Assembly: GCA_048499435.1 (NCBI GenBank)
Contig: JASNZW010000004.1
Location: 186,001 to 250,000, forward strand
DNA from: DAOTWC01 sp048499435
GTDB lineage: Bacteria > Chloroflexota > Anaerolineae > Aggregatilineales > Phototrophicaceae
Direction of reading: 5' to 3'
Length of the DNA: 64,000 nt
The notes beneath the pieces are model-generated. The model did not search any database and was not told the origin of the DNA. It saw only the letters and a list, made by a program, of their open reading frames with translations. The position numbers were made by a program, and so were the translations under genes. Shown here piece after piece: positions 34,998-44,265 of the stretch. Each line of letters starts with the position of its first letter. Positions within the stretch are counted from its first letter, which is position 1.

Positions 34998-36974
34998 ATG
35001 GGAAGCGGACACGTGGAACAACGGACACAGCACACTTCACTGCGGCGCGTGGTTATCATGCTGGCGCTGGCGCTGCTGGCGGCGGCCTGCAGCGGCCTGG
35101 GCGGCGAGCCGCCGATTGTCGCGACGCTGCCGCCGCGCGCGGCCCCGACCACAGAGGCGGTTACCTTTCCGCAGCAGCCGCCTGACCTGGCGGCGGGCGC
35201 GGAGATTTTCGCGGCGCGGTGCAGCCGCTGCCACGGCTACGACGGCGGCGGCGAGGGTGAGCTGGTGCTGACCGGCCAGATCGCGGGGCCGGTGATCAAT
35301 TTCAACGACCTGGAGGCCACGCGCGGCAGGACGCCGCATGACTGGTTCCTGGCGGTTACGAACGGCAATATCGAGCGGCTGATGCCGCCCTGGCGCGACA
35401 CGCTGAGCGCGCAGCAGCGCTGGGACGCGGCGCTGTACGCTTACACGCTGGCCTATGAGCCGGGCCAGGTGGCGCGCGGGCAGTTCATCTATGAGCAGGC
35501 GTGCGCGTCGTGTCATGGCGCGGGCGGGCGCGGCGACGGCCCGGAGGCCAGCGGCCCGGTCCCGGACCTGACCGACCAGAGCCATATGGCGCTGGCGAGC
35601 GACCGCGCGCTGTACACCGTTATCGCCGAGGGCGTGGGCCAGACGATGCCCGCCTTTGCCGGCGAGCTGGACGAGGCGCAGCGCCAGGACGTAGTCGCCT
35701 ATGTGCGCGCCCTCACGCTGGCCAGCCGCGACGTGATTGAGGCCGCGCCGCAGCCTGTGCCGCCGGAGGTCGCGCAGGTTCCGCTGCCGCTGGCCACCGC
35801 GGAAGCGCAGCCCGCCGCGCCGACCACCGCGCCGGCTGAAACCGTCGTGAGCGAAGCGCCGGGCACGGTCAGCGGGACGATCACCAGCGGGACCGCCGGG
35901 GCCGCGCTGCCCGCTGACCTGAAGGTGACGCTGCACATCGTGGACGCGGCCTTCAACGAGGAAACGCGCGAGACCGCGCTCAGCCCGGACGGCGGCTTCA
36001 CCTTCGCCGACGTGCCGATACGCAGCGACCGCCGCTACTTCACCACCGTGCAGTTCGCCGACGGCTTCTTCGTCAGCGATCTGGTCCCCGGCGACCCAAC
36101 CGCGCCTGATCTCAGCCTGCCGATCACTGTCTACAACGTCACCACTGACCCGTCGGTGATCCATATCGCGTCGATGCTGGGGCAGATTGTGCCCGGCCCT
36201 GACGGCTTGCAGGTGGTGCAGATCGTCACCTTCCGCAACGACTCAGACAGCATTTTCCTGTCCAATGAAGTCACCGCCGAGTTTCAGCAGGCGTCGGTGC
36301 GGCTGACGCTGCCGTCGGGCGCGCTGGTAAACGAGTTCGCCGGCAGCAGTGACCGCTACATCCTGACCGCTGACGGGGCCGGGGTTATTGACACGCAGCC
36401 GGTTTTCCCGGACGAAAACCACGTGGTGCACGTGATGTATACGCTGCCTTACACCGACGGGGCCGAGATCGTGCAGCCGCTGGATTACCCGCTGGCGGGC
36501 AGCGTGCAGTTTCTGCTGGACGAGTCGCTGGCGCTCACCAGCAGCCAGCTCGCGCCGCGCGGCCCCCAGACGATGGGCGGTGTGACGTATCTCACCTATG
36601 GCGGCGACCTGGAGCTGGCCGCCGGCGAGGCGCTGCGCTACCGCGTCAGCGGGGCCGCCGCACAGGGTACGGGCGCGGCCAGCGGCGGCGGCAGCAGCAA
36701 TATCGTGCTGGCGGCGGCGCTGTTCGCGATGGGCGCGGGCGCGCTGCTGGTGGCGGCGCTGCTCTACTGGCGTGGGCGCGCCGCCCGCGTCACAGCGGCG
36801 GCGGACGCGCCGGCCAGCGCCCGGCAGCAGCAGATTGACGCGCTTGTCCAGCAGATCGCCGCGCTGGACGACGCCCAGGCCGCCGGTGAGATCAACGCCG
36901 GCGCGTATCGCAAGCAGCGCCAGGCACTCAAGGACCGGCTGGCGGCGCTGCTGCAAGAGGATGTGAAGCCGTAG
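34998..36974 (+). CDS. Diheme cytochrome c lipoprotein with membrane-anchored C-terminus
   Basis: From ATG 34998 the product has 658 residues and a lipoprotein signal (L-A-A-A-C, Cys31); GTG 35013 is an alternative start with GGGAAG before it. Two class I cytochrome c domains follow, with CSRCH at about 80 and CASCH at about 176, each with G-x-G-x-G after the heme site and a later methionine ligand region (M-P-P-W, M-P-A-F). The middle (about 280-590) is beta-rich. Near the end are a membrane segment (about 575-597) and a SHOCT-like helical pair (about 620-655). It probably passes electrons on the outer face of the membrane, after the ccmE gene that supports its maturation. Confidence 0.8.
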   Translation: MGSGHVEQRTQHTSLRRVVIMLALALLAAACSGLGGEPPIVATLPPRAAPTTEAVTFPQQPPDLAAGAEIFAARCSRCHGYDGGGEGELVLTGQIAGPVINFNDLEATRGRTPHDWFLAVTNGNIERLMPPWRDTLSAQQRWDAALYAYTLAYEPGQVARGQFIYEQACASCHGAGGRGDGPEASGPVPDLTDQSHMALASDRALYTVIAEGVGQTMPAFAGELDEAQRQDVVAYVRALTLASRDVIEAAPQPVPPEVAQVPLPLATAEAQPAAPTTAPAETVVSEAPGTVSGTITSGTAGAALPADLKVTLHIVDAAFNEETRETALSPDGGFTFADVPIRSDRRYFTTVQFADGFFVSDLVPGDPTAPDLSLPITVYNVTTDPSVIHIASMLGQIVPGPDGLQVVQIVTFRNDSDSIFLSNEVTAEFQQASVRLTLPSGALVNEFAGSSDRYILTADGAGVIDTQPVFPDENHVVHVMYTLPYTDGAEIVQPLDYPLAGSVQFLLDESLALTSSQLAPRGPQTMGGVTYLTYGGDLELAAGEALRYRVSGAAAQGTGAASGGGSSNIVLAAALFAMGAGALLVAALLYWRGRAARVTAAADAPASARQQQIDALVQQIAALDDAQAAGEINAGAYRKQRQALKDRLAALLQEDVKP

Positions 36975-37059
36975 CCGGCGCGTAAACGTAAAAGGGGGAC
37001 ACTGTGAACCGCAGCGGCATTGAGGTGAGGAAAACGGGCGGCGCCCAGGGCGGTGTACC

Positions 37060-38442
37060 GTGAGCAGCGCCGCGCACGATTACGCCCGCGCGCACGCGGA
37101 CCGCTTCCGCGACCAGCTTGTTGACCTGCTGGCGATTCCCAGCGTCAGCACGCAGCCCGAACACGGCGCCGATGTGCGCCGGGCGGCGGCCTGGCTGGTC
37201 GCTGATATGCGGCGTATCGGCCTGGCGCGCGCTGAGACCTTTGAGCAGCCGGGTTTTCTGCCGCTTGTCTACGGCGAGTGGCTGGGGGCCGGCCCGGCCG
37301 CGCCGACGGTGCTGATCTACAGCCACTACGATGTGCAGCCAGCGGCGCTTGCTGACGGCTGGCACAGCGACCCGTTTACGCCGGTGGAGCGCGACGGGCG
37401 GCTGTACGCGCGCGGGGCGCTTGACAGCAAGGGCCACGTTGTCACCTGGCTGAAGGCTGTCGAGGCGCTGCTGGCCGCCGGGCGCGCGCCCGTGAACGTC
37501 AAGCTGCTGTTCGAGGGCGAGGAAGAGTCCGGCTCTGAACACATCTTCGGCTTCCTGGCGGCCAACCCGGAGCTGGTGCGCGCCGACGTGTGCGTCGTCT
37601 CTGACGGCAGCATGCCCGACCCGCAGCAGCCGGTGCTGGTGTACGGGCTGCGCGGCGTTATCACGTTTGAACTGGAGGTCACCGGCCCGGCGCATGACCT
37701 GCACAGCGGGCACTATGGCGGCACGGTTCACAACCCGATTCAGGCGCTGGTGGAGCTGCTGGCCGGGCTGCACGACGCCGATGGGCGCGTGACTGTCCCC
37801 GGCTTCTACGACGATGTGCTGCCGCTGACCGACGCCGAGCGCGCGGCGCTGGCGGGCATCGCGCCCTGGTCAGAAAGCGAGTGGCAGGCGGTGACGGGCG
37901 CGCCGCAGCCGTGGGGCGAGCCAGGCTACGCGCTGCACGAGCGCATCGGCGCGCGGCCCACGCTGGAATTTAACGGCATCGCCGGCGGCTTCTACAGCCA
38001 GGGCTTCAAGACGGTGCTGCCCGCGCGCGCGCTGGCCAAGATAAGCTGCCGGCTGGTCCCCCGGCAGGACCCGGCGCGCGTCGCGGCGGCGCTGCGGGCC
38101 GAGATCGCCCGGCGCACGCCGCCCACCGTGAGCAGCGCGCTGCGCGTGCTGGAGGACGGCGCGCCCGCTGTGCTGCTGGACCGCGCCTCAGCGGCGATGC
38201 AGACGGCGGTGCGCGCTTATGAGCGCGGCTGGGGCCGCACGCCGCTGTTCACGCGCGAGGGCGGCAGCATCCCGGTGGTGGACGTGTTCCAGCGCATACC
38301 CGGCGCGCCGATCGTGCTGATGCCGTTTGGCTACAAGGGCGGGCGCGCGCACGGCCCGGACGAGCACATCTACCTGTCGATGTTCCACAAGGGCATTGAC
38401 ACCGCGCTGTATTTTATGGAGCTGCTGGCGGCGCAGCCGTAG
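37060..38442 (+). CDS. M20-family metallopeptidase (dipeptidase)
   Basis: A 460-residue M20 peptidase with the two-zinc site pattern: His89 in Y-S-H-Y-D-V-Q-P, Asp122 in A-L-D-S-K-G-H, Glu154-Glu156 in E-G-E-E-E-S-G-S and a final His near residue 436 (R-A-H-G-P-D-E). The lid domain lies at about 190-340. Related enzymes hydrolyse dipeptides or N-acyl amino acids in the cytoplasm; the length fits the M20 dipeptidase group better than ArgE. The GTG start at 37060 is the first in frame before the N-terminal helix. Its tail overlaps the tail of the convergent lipid kinase gene by 29 bases. Confidence 0.82.
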   Translation: MSSAAHDYARAHADRFRDQLVDLLAIPSVSTQPEHGADVRRAAAWLVADMRRIGLARAETFEQPGFLPLVYGEWLGAGPAAPTVLIYSHYDVQPAALADGWHSDPFTPVERDGRLYARGALDSKGHVVTWLKAVEALLAAGRAPVNVKLLFEGEEESGSEHIFGFLAANPELVRADVCVVSDGSMPDPQQPVLVYGLRGVITFELEVTGPAHDLHSGHYGGTVHNPIQALVELLAGLHDADGRVTVPGFYDDVLPLTDAERAALAGIAPWSESEWQAVTGAPQPWGEPGYALHERIGARPTLEFNGIAGGFYSQGFKTVLPARALAKISCRLVPRQDPARVAAALRAEIARRTPPTVSSALRVLEDGAPAVLLDRASAAMQTAVRAYERGWGRTPLFTREGGSIPVVDVFQRIPGAPIVLMPFGYKGGRAHGPDEHIYLSMFHKGIDTALYFMELLAAQP

Positions 38443-39364
38443 GGGCGGGCGCGGGTGGCAGCAGCGCGCGCAGAAAGCCGGGCCGGATGCTGAACTCCAG
38501 GCGCTGCCCGACGGCGTATTCACCGTCCAGGTCAAGGTCCAGCGGGCCGCCGCTGCCGACGATCTCCACGCGGGCAGCGCGCCGGTGGTGCACGCCGGTT
38601 ACGCTGAGGTGGCCGCCGCTGTAAACCTTGCTCAGCGTGTAGAGCGCTTTTGCCCGCGACATCGCCTCGACCAGCACCACGTCGAACAGGCCATCGGCCA
38701 TGCTGGCCTGCGGCGCGACCGCCATCCCGTGCCCGAAAGTGGTGCCGTTGGCGACCGCCACCACGTAGGTGCTGCCGTCGCGCCAGGGCTGGCCGTCCAG
38801 GCTGATGCGCAGCGGCACGGGCCGGTAGTTGATGAGCGTGGCGACGGTCGCCAGCAGAAACGTCCAGGGGCGGCGCAGGCGCGCGCGGTTGACGCGGCGG
38901 TCCACCTCGCCGCTGAGGCCGGCGCTGGCGATGTTGAGGAAGTGATGCGGCTGCCCGTCGCGCAGCAGCAGGCCGATATCCAGCGGCTGCGGCTGGGCAG
39001 TGGCGAGCCAGCGCACCGCCGCCGGCAGGTCGAACGGGATGCCAGCGCTGCGCGCCCAGTCGCGCCCGGTTCCCACCGGCAGCGTGCCGAAGACCGGCAG
39101 CGGCGTCTCCGGGTGGCGCTGGTGGAAGGCGACCAGGGCGTTAATCACCGAGTTGTTTGTGCCGTCGCCGCCAATGGCGATCACGCGCTCCAGGCCGCCG
39201 CTGGCGGCGCGCTCCAGGGCCGCGTCTACATCCTGCGGCTGCTGCGTGATGGCCAGTTCGATGTCGCCCAGGGCGCTGCGCTGCGCGGCGTCCAGCGCGG
39301 ACCATGAACGGCCAGCGCGCCCGCTGTCGGCATGTGGGTTGAGGATCACCAGCGTAGAGGGCAT
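38414..39364 (-). CDS. Diacylglycerol-kinase-like lipid kinase
   Basis: A 316-residue lipid kinase with L-V-I-L-N-P-H-A (about 5-12) and the nucleotide motif G-G-D-G-T (65-69), followed by L-P-V-G-T-G-R-D-W, the usual DagK/YegS pattern. It phosphorylates diacylglycerol, sphingosine or a related lipid at the membrane surface. Its gene starts four bases after the stop of the response regulator and ends inside the convergent peptidase gene. The last 15 residues are Ala/Pro-rich. Which lipid is used cannot be told. Confidence 0.82.
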   Translation of the reverse strand: MPSTLVILNPHADSGRAGRSWSALDAAQRSALGDIELAITQQPQDVDAALERAASGGLERVIAIGGDGTNNSVINALVAFHQRHPETPLPVFGTLPVGTGRDWARSAGIPFDLPAAVRWLATAQPQPLDIGLLLRDGQPHHFLNIASAGLSGEVDRRVNRARLRRPWTFLLATVATLINYRPVPLRISLDGQPWRDGSTYVVAVANGTTFGHGMAVAPQASMADGLFDVVLVEAMSRAKALYTLSKVYSGGHLSVTGVHHRRAARVEIVGSGGPLDLDLDGEYAVGQRLEFSIRPGFLRALLPPAPAPTAAPPAAP

Positions 39365-39368
39365 AGCG

Positions 39369-39737
39369 TCAGCGCTGCCAGCGGTTGAGCACAGCCTGGA
39401 AGGTTTCGAGGCTGAACGGCTTTACCAGAAAGTCGTCAGCGCCGTTCTGGATGGCGTTGTGGCGCTCGGTGTTCGATGAATGGGCGCTCATCATCACGAA
39501 CGGGATATCGGCCCAGCCGGGGTTGTCGCGCAGTTGGCGCAGAAAGGCGATGCCGTCCATACCGGGCATCAGCAGGTCGCTGATGATAATGTCGGGGAGC
39601 TGGGGGGCCTGGGCAAGCTGCGCGATGCCTTCCTGGCCGCTGCGCCCGCCCCACACAGTGTAGCCGCCCCACTCCAGCACCTGTGACAGCATGGTCAGCA
39701 TGGCTGGGTTATCCTCAAGCAAAAGCACCGTTGTCAT
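39369..39737 (-). CDS. Single-domain response regulator
   Basis: A 122-residue receiver domain with the acidic pair Glu8-Asp9, the phosphorylation site Asp54 (I-S-D-L-L-M-P-G-M-D-G), Ser84 in M-M-S-A-H-S and Lys106 in V-K-P-F. There is no output domain, as in CheY- or Spo0F-like proteins. No histidine kinase gene is adjacent. It may signal through protein contact; its position with the lipid kinase and proline genes gives no clear function. Confidence 0.85.
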   Translation of the reverse strand: MTTVLLLEDNPAMLTMLSQVLEWGGYTVWGGRSGQEGIAQLAQAPQLPDIIISDLLMPGMDGIAFLRQLRDNPGWADIPFVMMSAHSSNTERHNAIQNGADDFLVKPFSLETFQAVLNRWQR

Positions 39738-39835
39738 GGTTGCATACCTGCCAGCCCGGCGCAGCGTAGGGCCGGGGCCGCTGCATATTACATTTATTGT
39801 AGGCGCTATCCACTACAGGCGCAACTGCGGCGGCG

Positions 39836-41092
39836 TTAAGGCCGGACGTGGCCGTCGCCGACGATCACCCATTTATAGGTCGTCAGTTCCTCCAGCGCCA
39901 TCGGGCCGCGCGCGTGCAGTTTCTGCGTGCTGACGGCGATCTCCGCGCCCAGGCCGAGCGCGCTGCCGTCGGTGAAGCGCGTGCTGGCGTTGACGTACAC
40001 CGCCGCTGAATCAACTTCCTCGACAAAGCGGTCGGCGTGGGCGGGCGTCTGCGTCAGGATGCCGTCGGAATGTTGTGTGCTGTGCTGGCGAATGTGGGCG
40101 ATAGCGTCGTCCAGGCTGTCCAGCACCTTCAAGCCCAGGATCAGCGCGTACCATTCGGTGTCGAAATCGTCTGGCCCGGCGGGCTGGACGCCCGCGCTGC
40201 CGCCCACCAGGGCGTGCGCGCGCGGGTCGGCGCGGAAGGTGACACCGTCGCTGCCCAGGCGCGCGACCACGCGCGGCAGGAAATCAGCCGCCACCGCTGC
40301 GTTGACCAGCAGCGTGTCGAGGGCGTTGCACACCGCCGGGCGCTGCGTCTTGGCGTTGTGGATGACGGCCAGCGCGCGGTCGAGGTCGGCGCTGGCGTCC
40401 ACGTACAGGTGGCAGATGCCGATGCCGCCGGTGACGACAGGGATGGTGCTGTTCTCGCGGCAGAAGGTGTGCAGGTCGCTGCCGCCGCGCGGGATAATCA
40501 GGTCAACATACTGGTGCAGGCGCAGCAGCTCGCCTACGTAGCGGCGGTCGCTGCTGTCTATGACCTGCACGGCGTCGCCGGGGATGCCGTGCGCCTCCAG
40601 CGCGCCGCGCAGCGTGTCCACCAGCGCTAGGTTGCTGCGCAGCACCTCTTTGCCGCCGCGCAGGATCACGGCGTTGCCCGATTTCAGCGCCAGCGTGGTC
40701 ACGTCAACGGTGACCTGGGGCCGCGCCTCGTAAATGACGCCCAGCACGCCCAGCGGCGTGCGCCGCCGGCTGACGCGCAGGCCGTTGTCGAGCGTGCGCG
40801 CGTCGTAGACCTTGCCCACCGGGTCCGGCAGGGCGGCGACAGTGCGCACGTCGGCCACGATGCCGGCCATCCGCTGTTCCAGCTCCATGCGGTCTCTGAT
40901 CCACAGCGCGTCGGCCCCGGCGGCGCGCGCCTCAGCGATGTCCTGGCGGTTGGCGTCCAGAATGGCGGCGGCGTTGGTTTCGAGCGCGCCCGCGATGGTC
41001 AGCAGGGCGGCGTTCTTCTGTTCGGTGGTGAGGCGGGCCAGGGCGACGGCGGCGCTTTTCGCCCGCCGGCCCATGTCGTTAAGGTCAACCAT
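39836..41092 (-). CDS. proA: Gamma-glutamyl phosphate reductase
   Basis: The 418-residue protein matches ProA along its length, with the N-terminal A-L-A-R-L-T-T-E-Q-K-N region, L-R-G-G-K-E in the NADPH domain, P-R-G-G-S-D-L-H and the catalytic Cys in A-V-C-N-A-L-D-T-L-L-V near 255. It reduces gamma-glutamyl phosphate to the semialdehyde, the second step of proline synthesis. It lies 74 bases downstream of proB on the same strand, the usual pair. proC is not in the window. Confidence 0.93.
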   Translation of the reverse strand: MVDLNDMGRRAKSAAVALARLTTEQKNAALLTIAGALETNAAAILDANRQDIAEARAAGADALWIRDRMELEQRMAGIVADVRTVAALPDPVGKVYDARTLDNGLRVSRRRTPLGVLGVIYEARPQVTVDVTTLALKSGNAVILRGGKEVLRSNLALVDTLRGALEAHGIPGDAVQVIDSSDRRYVGELLRLHQYVDLIIPRGGSDLHTFCRENSTIPVVTGGIGICHLYVDASADLDRALAVIHNAKTQRPAVCNALDTLLVNAAVAADFLPRVVARLGSDGVTFRADPRAHALVGGSAGVQPAGPDDFDTEWYALILGLKVLDSLDDAIAHIRQHSTQHSDGILTQTPAHADRFVEEVDSAAVYVNASTRFTDGSALGLGAEIAVSTQKLHARGPMALEELTTYKWVIVGDGHVRP

Positions 41093-41166
41093 GCGCGCAG
41101 TCCTCGTACTGTGTCAGCGGCCTGTCCCGGTCATGGCCGGGACAGCCGCCCTGTGTTCGATCTCGC

Positions 41167-42261
41167 TCACACCAGCAGCACCATATTGTTGCGGTGAATC
41201 ACGGCGTCACCATAACTATACCCCAGAATCTCGATAATCCGGTGCGACTTCGCCCCGTGCAGGCGGCGCAGGTCGCCGCTGTTGTAATTAGTCAGCCCAT
41301 GCGCGATCGCCGCGCCGTCCGGCGCGCGCACCGCCAGCGGCTCGCCGCGCTCGAAGTCGCCTTCGACGCCGGTCACGCCGACGGGCAGCAGGCTGGCCCC
41401 GCCGGTGCGCAGGCGGTCGGCGGCCCCGGCGTCCACGCGCACCGCGCCGCGCGGCTGTTCTGCCAGCAGCCAGCGTTTGCGGCCCTCCAGATGCGAGATC
41501 GCCGGCGCGAAGCGCGTGCCCAACTGCTCGCCCGCCGCCAGGCGCAGCAGCACGTCCGGCTCGCCGCCGGCGGCGATAACGGTGGTGACGCCGCTGCGGC
41601 TGGCAAGCTGCGCCGCCTGAATTTTGGTGCGCATGCCGCCCGTGCCCACGCCAGAGCCGCTGTCCCCGGCCAGCGCCAGCGTGTCCTGGTCAATGTACGG
41701 GACCTGCGCGATCAGGCTGGCGTCGGCGCTGCTGCGCGGGTCGGCGGTGAACAGGCCAGGCTGGTCGGTGAGCAGCGCCAGCAGGTCGGCTTCGAGCAGG
41801 TTGGCGACCAGCGCCGACAGGTTGTCGTTGTCGCCCACGCGGATTTCATCGGTAGCGGTGGTGTCGTTTTCGTTGATGATGGGCACGATGCGCTGTTCGA
41901 TCAGCGCCAGCAGCGTGTCACGCGCGTTGAGATAGCGCATGCGGTGGTCCAGGTCGCCGCGCGTGAGCAGCACCTGGCCGATAACGATGCCGAAAATGTC
42001 GAACAGGTCGTTGTAAAGCCGGATCAGACGGCCCTGGCCGACCGCGCACAACATCTGTTTGGCAGGCACCGAGCGATCCAGTTGGGGGAAGCCGAGCCGT
42101 TCGCGCCCGGCGGCCTGCGCGCCAGACGATACCAGCACCAGCTCGTGGCCCTGCTGGTGCAGGCGGGCCATCTGCTGTACCAGCTCCAGCATGCGCTGGC
42201 GGCTGAGCGCGGCCGTGCCGCCGGTGAGCGTGCTGGTTCCGACTTTGACGACGATGCGCAT
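41167..42261 (-). CDS. proB: Glutamate 5-kinase with C-terminal PUA domain
   Basis: Starting at ATG 42261, directly before the family's N-terminal strand (R-I-V-V-K-V-G-T-S-T-L), the product has 364 residues. The amino-acid-kinase domain spans about 1-255, with N-E-N-D at the glutamate site and G-T-G-G-M-R-T-K for nucleotide. The PUA domain spans about 270-355. It phosphorylates glutamate with ATP, the first and usually proline-inhibited step of proline synthesis. A longer in-frame upstream stretch is Arg/Ala-rich and overlaps the neighbouring gene, so it was rejected as coding. Confidence 0.92.
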   Translation of the reverse strand: MRIVVKVGTSTLTGGTAALSRQRMLELVQQMARLHQQGHELVLVSSGAQAAGRERLGFPQLDRSVPAKQMLCAVGQGRLIRLYNDLFDIFGIVIGQVLLTRGDLDHRMRYLNARDTLLALIEQRIVPIINENDTTATDEIRVGDNDNLSALVANLLEADLLALLTDQPGLFTADPRSSADASLIAQVPYIDQDTLALAGDSGSGVGTGGMRTKIQAAQLASRSGVTTVIAAGGEPDVLLRLAAGEQLGTRFAPAISHLEGRKRWLLAEQPRGAVRVDAGAADRLRTGGASLLPVGVTGVEGDFERGEPLAVRAPDGAAIAHGLTNYNSGDLRRLHGAKSHRIIEILGYSYGDAVIHRNNMVLLV

Positions 42262-42278
42262 ACGGGCCACCGGCAGCG

Positions 42279-42935
42279 TCAGGCCAGGACGCCGGCGCGG
42301 CTGTCGCGGGCGGCGTCTACCACGCCGCGCAGCCGGCGCGCGCGCTCGCGGACGCGCTCCAGCGGCCATGTGCCATCGCCGACCGGCCAGCCGGTGCCGC
42401 AGGCCAGCGCGCCCGCCTGGATGAACGCGCCGGTGTTGGCGTCGTCAATGCTGCCGTTGCACATGAACGTCATGTGGTTAAGTGGGCCGCGCAGCGCCTT
42501 GAAGTAGTCCAGCCCCAGCGCGCCAATCGGGAACAGCTTGAGCAGGCGCACGCCCAGCGCCCAGGCGTCCACGCACTCCGTCGGCGTGATAACGCCGGGG
42601 GCGATCAGCCGGTCCGCCGCCTGCGCCGCCGCCACTACCGCCGGGCTGAACGACGGCGCGACCATGAAATCCGCGCCAGCGTCGAGCGCGCGCCGGGCGG
42701 CCTCAGCGTCCAGCACTGTGCCCATGCCGGCGCAGACATCCGCGCCGAAGGCGGCGCGCACGGCTTGCAGTGCCGCGAAGGCCTGCCCTGAGTTGGTCGT
42801 GAACTCAACCGCGTCCAGGCCGGCTTCAAGCAGCGTTTCGACGACCGGCAGCGCGCTGTCTGGCGGGAAAGCGCCGCGCAGCACGACGACGATGCCGCTC
42901 CGTTCAAAACGTGTCAGGGCTGTGCTGGTGTTCAT
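42279..42935 (-). CDS. KDPG/KHG-aldolase-like protein
   Basis: A 218-residue class I aldolase of the Eda family. The Schiff-base Lys is in L-L-K-L-F-P (about 133), the acid/base Glu in V-E-F-T-T-N (about 44), and G-M-G-T-V-L and A-P-G-V-I-T-P-T-E complete the barrel. The Arg that normally follows the Glu (T-L-R-T) is Asn here, so the substrate may differ from 2-keto-3-deoxy-6-phosphogluconate. A GGGGGAAG site precedes ATG 42935. It is the first gene of the minus-strand run with proB and proA, although the metabolic link is not obvious. Confidence 0.78.
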   Translation of the reverse strand: MNTSTALTRFERSGIVVVLRGAFPPDSALPVVETLLEAGLDAVEFTTNSGQAFAALQAVRAAFGADVCAGMGTVLDAEAARRALDAGADFMVAPSFSPAVVAAAQAADRLIAPGVITPTECVDAWALGVRLLKLFPIGALGLDYFKALRGPLNHMTFMCNGSIDDANTGAFIQAGALACGTGWPVGDGTWPLERVRERARRLRGVVDAARDSRAGVLA

Positions 42936-42973
42936 GGGTCTTCCCCCTACATGCAAGGTTATGAGCGCGGACA

Positions 42974-42980
42974 TATAATA
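42974..42980. promoter_or_regulatory. Possible back-to-back -10 boxes of divergent genes
   Basis: TATAAT (42974-42979) on the plus strand could serve the beta-propeller lipoprotein gene, and TATTAT (42975-42980) on the minus strand the aldolase-proB-proA genes. No good -35 box was found for either. Confidence 0.35.
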
Positions 42981-43024
42981 CTACAACAGGAACCTGCTGT
43001 CCGCTGGATGAAAGGCACGCGCAC

Positions 43025-44227
43025 ATGTGCAAACGCACCCTGGCCGCGCTGGCGCTGGCCGCGCTGGCGCTGATCGGCTGCCAGCCCGCCGCCGCGCCAT
43101 CTGCGCCGCCGACGCTGGCCGACCTGAACGCGCTCACCACCCGCGACGCGGCGACCGCCGCCGCGCTGGCCACGCCGACGCGCACGCCGCTGCCGCCCAC
43201 CTGGACGCCGCCGCCGGGGCCGACCGCGACGGCGACGCCCACGCCGCCCATCCCCACGCCGGAGGGCTTCCGCGCTCAGGGCACGCTGTACTATATTTTC
43301 GAGGGCCGAACGGTGATCGAGCTGACGCCGGACGGCGCTTTCACGGACCTGCTGCCGCTGCCGCAGGTCTGGGACAGTGTGACCGACCTGGGCCTGTCGC
43401 CGGACAGCACCACGCTCTCATTTGTCGCGCCGGGGTCAGGCAGCGCGCGCGAACTCTACACGCTGGACCGGCACACGCTGGCCTATCGCCAGCTTTCGGC
43501 GCTGGGCTACGCCAGCCTGCTGCGCCCGACATGGCGGCCCGGCGGCAGCGAGATCGCGTTTCTGGCGGCGCAGTCGCCCGATATGGCGCACGATATCTAC
43601 AGCGCGGCGCTGGACACGCAGGGCCAGCGGCTGATCTGGCCGGCGCAGGGCGCGGCGCTGCGCGATCTGGCGTGGAACACCGATGGCGCGCTGCTGTTCT
43701 TCAGCGCCGGGGAAATCTACGCGCTTGATATGGCAGCGGGCACAGTCTCGCCGCCGCTGACGGCCGTCACTGGCTTCGGCCCGGACTACGCGCTGGCGCA
43801 CAGCCCGGTGGACGCGGCGCTGTATTACCTCAAGCCGTTTCGCGATGTCCAGACCGGGGCCGCTGGGGGCCGGCCATACCGTATCAGCACCGCCGATGTG
43901 AGCGCCGCGCCGGTTGAGCAGAAGGTTGGTGACGGCTTTATGGAACGGCTGGTGTTCAGCGCCGACGGCGCGTTCCTGGCGCTGGCCGGCGCGGCTGACG
44001 TGTGGGTGCGCGAGCTGGCGTTCAACACAGCGGTGCAGGTGGTCAGCGGGGCCGCCCACCCGCCGCAGCCGGCACTCAGCCCGGACGGCCAGCAGTTAGC
44101 CTACATTGACCTGGACCCCGCCGGCGTGCCGCAGGTGTTCGTGGTGGACCGGCTGGGCGGCGCGCCGCGCCAGATCACGACGCACACGTATGGCACGGTG
44201 TCTGATCTGGTGTGGGCGGCGGGTTAG
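43025..44227 (+). CDS. Lipoprotein with TolB/WD40-like beta-propeller
   Basis: A 400-residue lipoprotein (L-I-G-C, Cys19) with a Thr/Pro-rich linker (about 25-80) and a beta-propeller. The repeated pattern L-S-P-D-S-T-T-L-S-F, W-R-P-G-G-S-E-I-A-F-L, W-N-T-D-G-A-L-L-F-F, F-S-A-D-G-A-F-L-A-L and L-S-P-D-G-Q-Q-L-A-Y is that of TolB/PD40 blades, six or so in number. Such proteins sit on the outer membrane face and bind partners; the function here is unknown. Confidence 0.8.
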   Translation: MCKRTLAALALAALALIGCQPAAAPSAPPTLADLNALTTRDAATAAALATPTRTPLPPTWTPPPGPTATATPTPPIPTPEGFRAQGTLYYIFEGRTVIELTPDGAFTDLLPLPQVWDSVTDLGLSPDSTTLSFVAPGSGSARELYTLDRHTLAYRQLSALGYASLLRPTWRPGGSEIAFLAAQSPDMAHDIYSAALDTQGQRLIWPAQGAALRDLAWNTDGALLFFSAGEIYALDMAAGTVSPPLTAVTGFGPDYALAHSPVDAALYYLKPFRDVQTGAAGGRPYRISTADVSAAPVEQKVGDGFMERLVFSADGAFLALAGAADVWVRELAFNTAVQVVSGAAHPPQPALSPDGQQLAYIDLDPAGVPQVFVVDRLGGAPRQITTHTYGTVSDLVWAAG

Positions 44228-44265
44228 CGCGCGCGGCGGCGCGCCCCGCGCGTTGAGTTGATCCG

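Noticed and set aside
42262..42369. Upstream extension of proB
   Set aside because: The extra 36 codons are Arg/Ala/Pro-rich and overlap the aldolase gene; ProB proteins start at the strand found at 42261.
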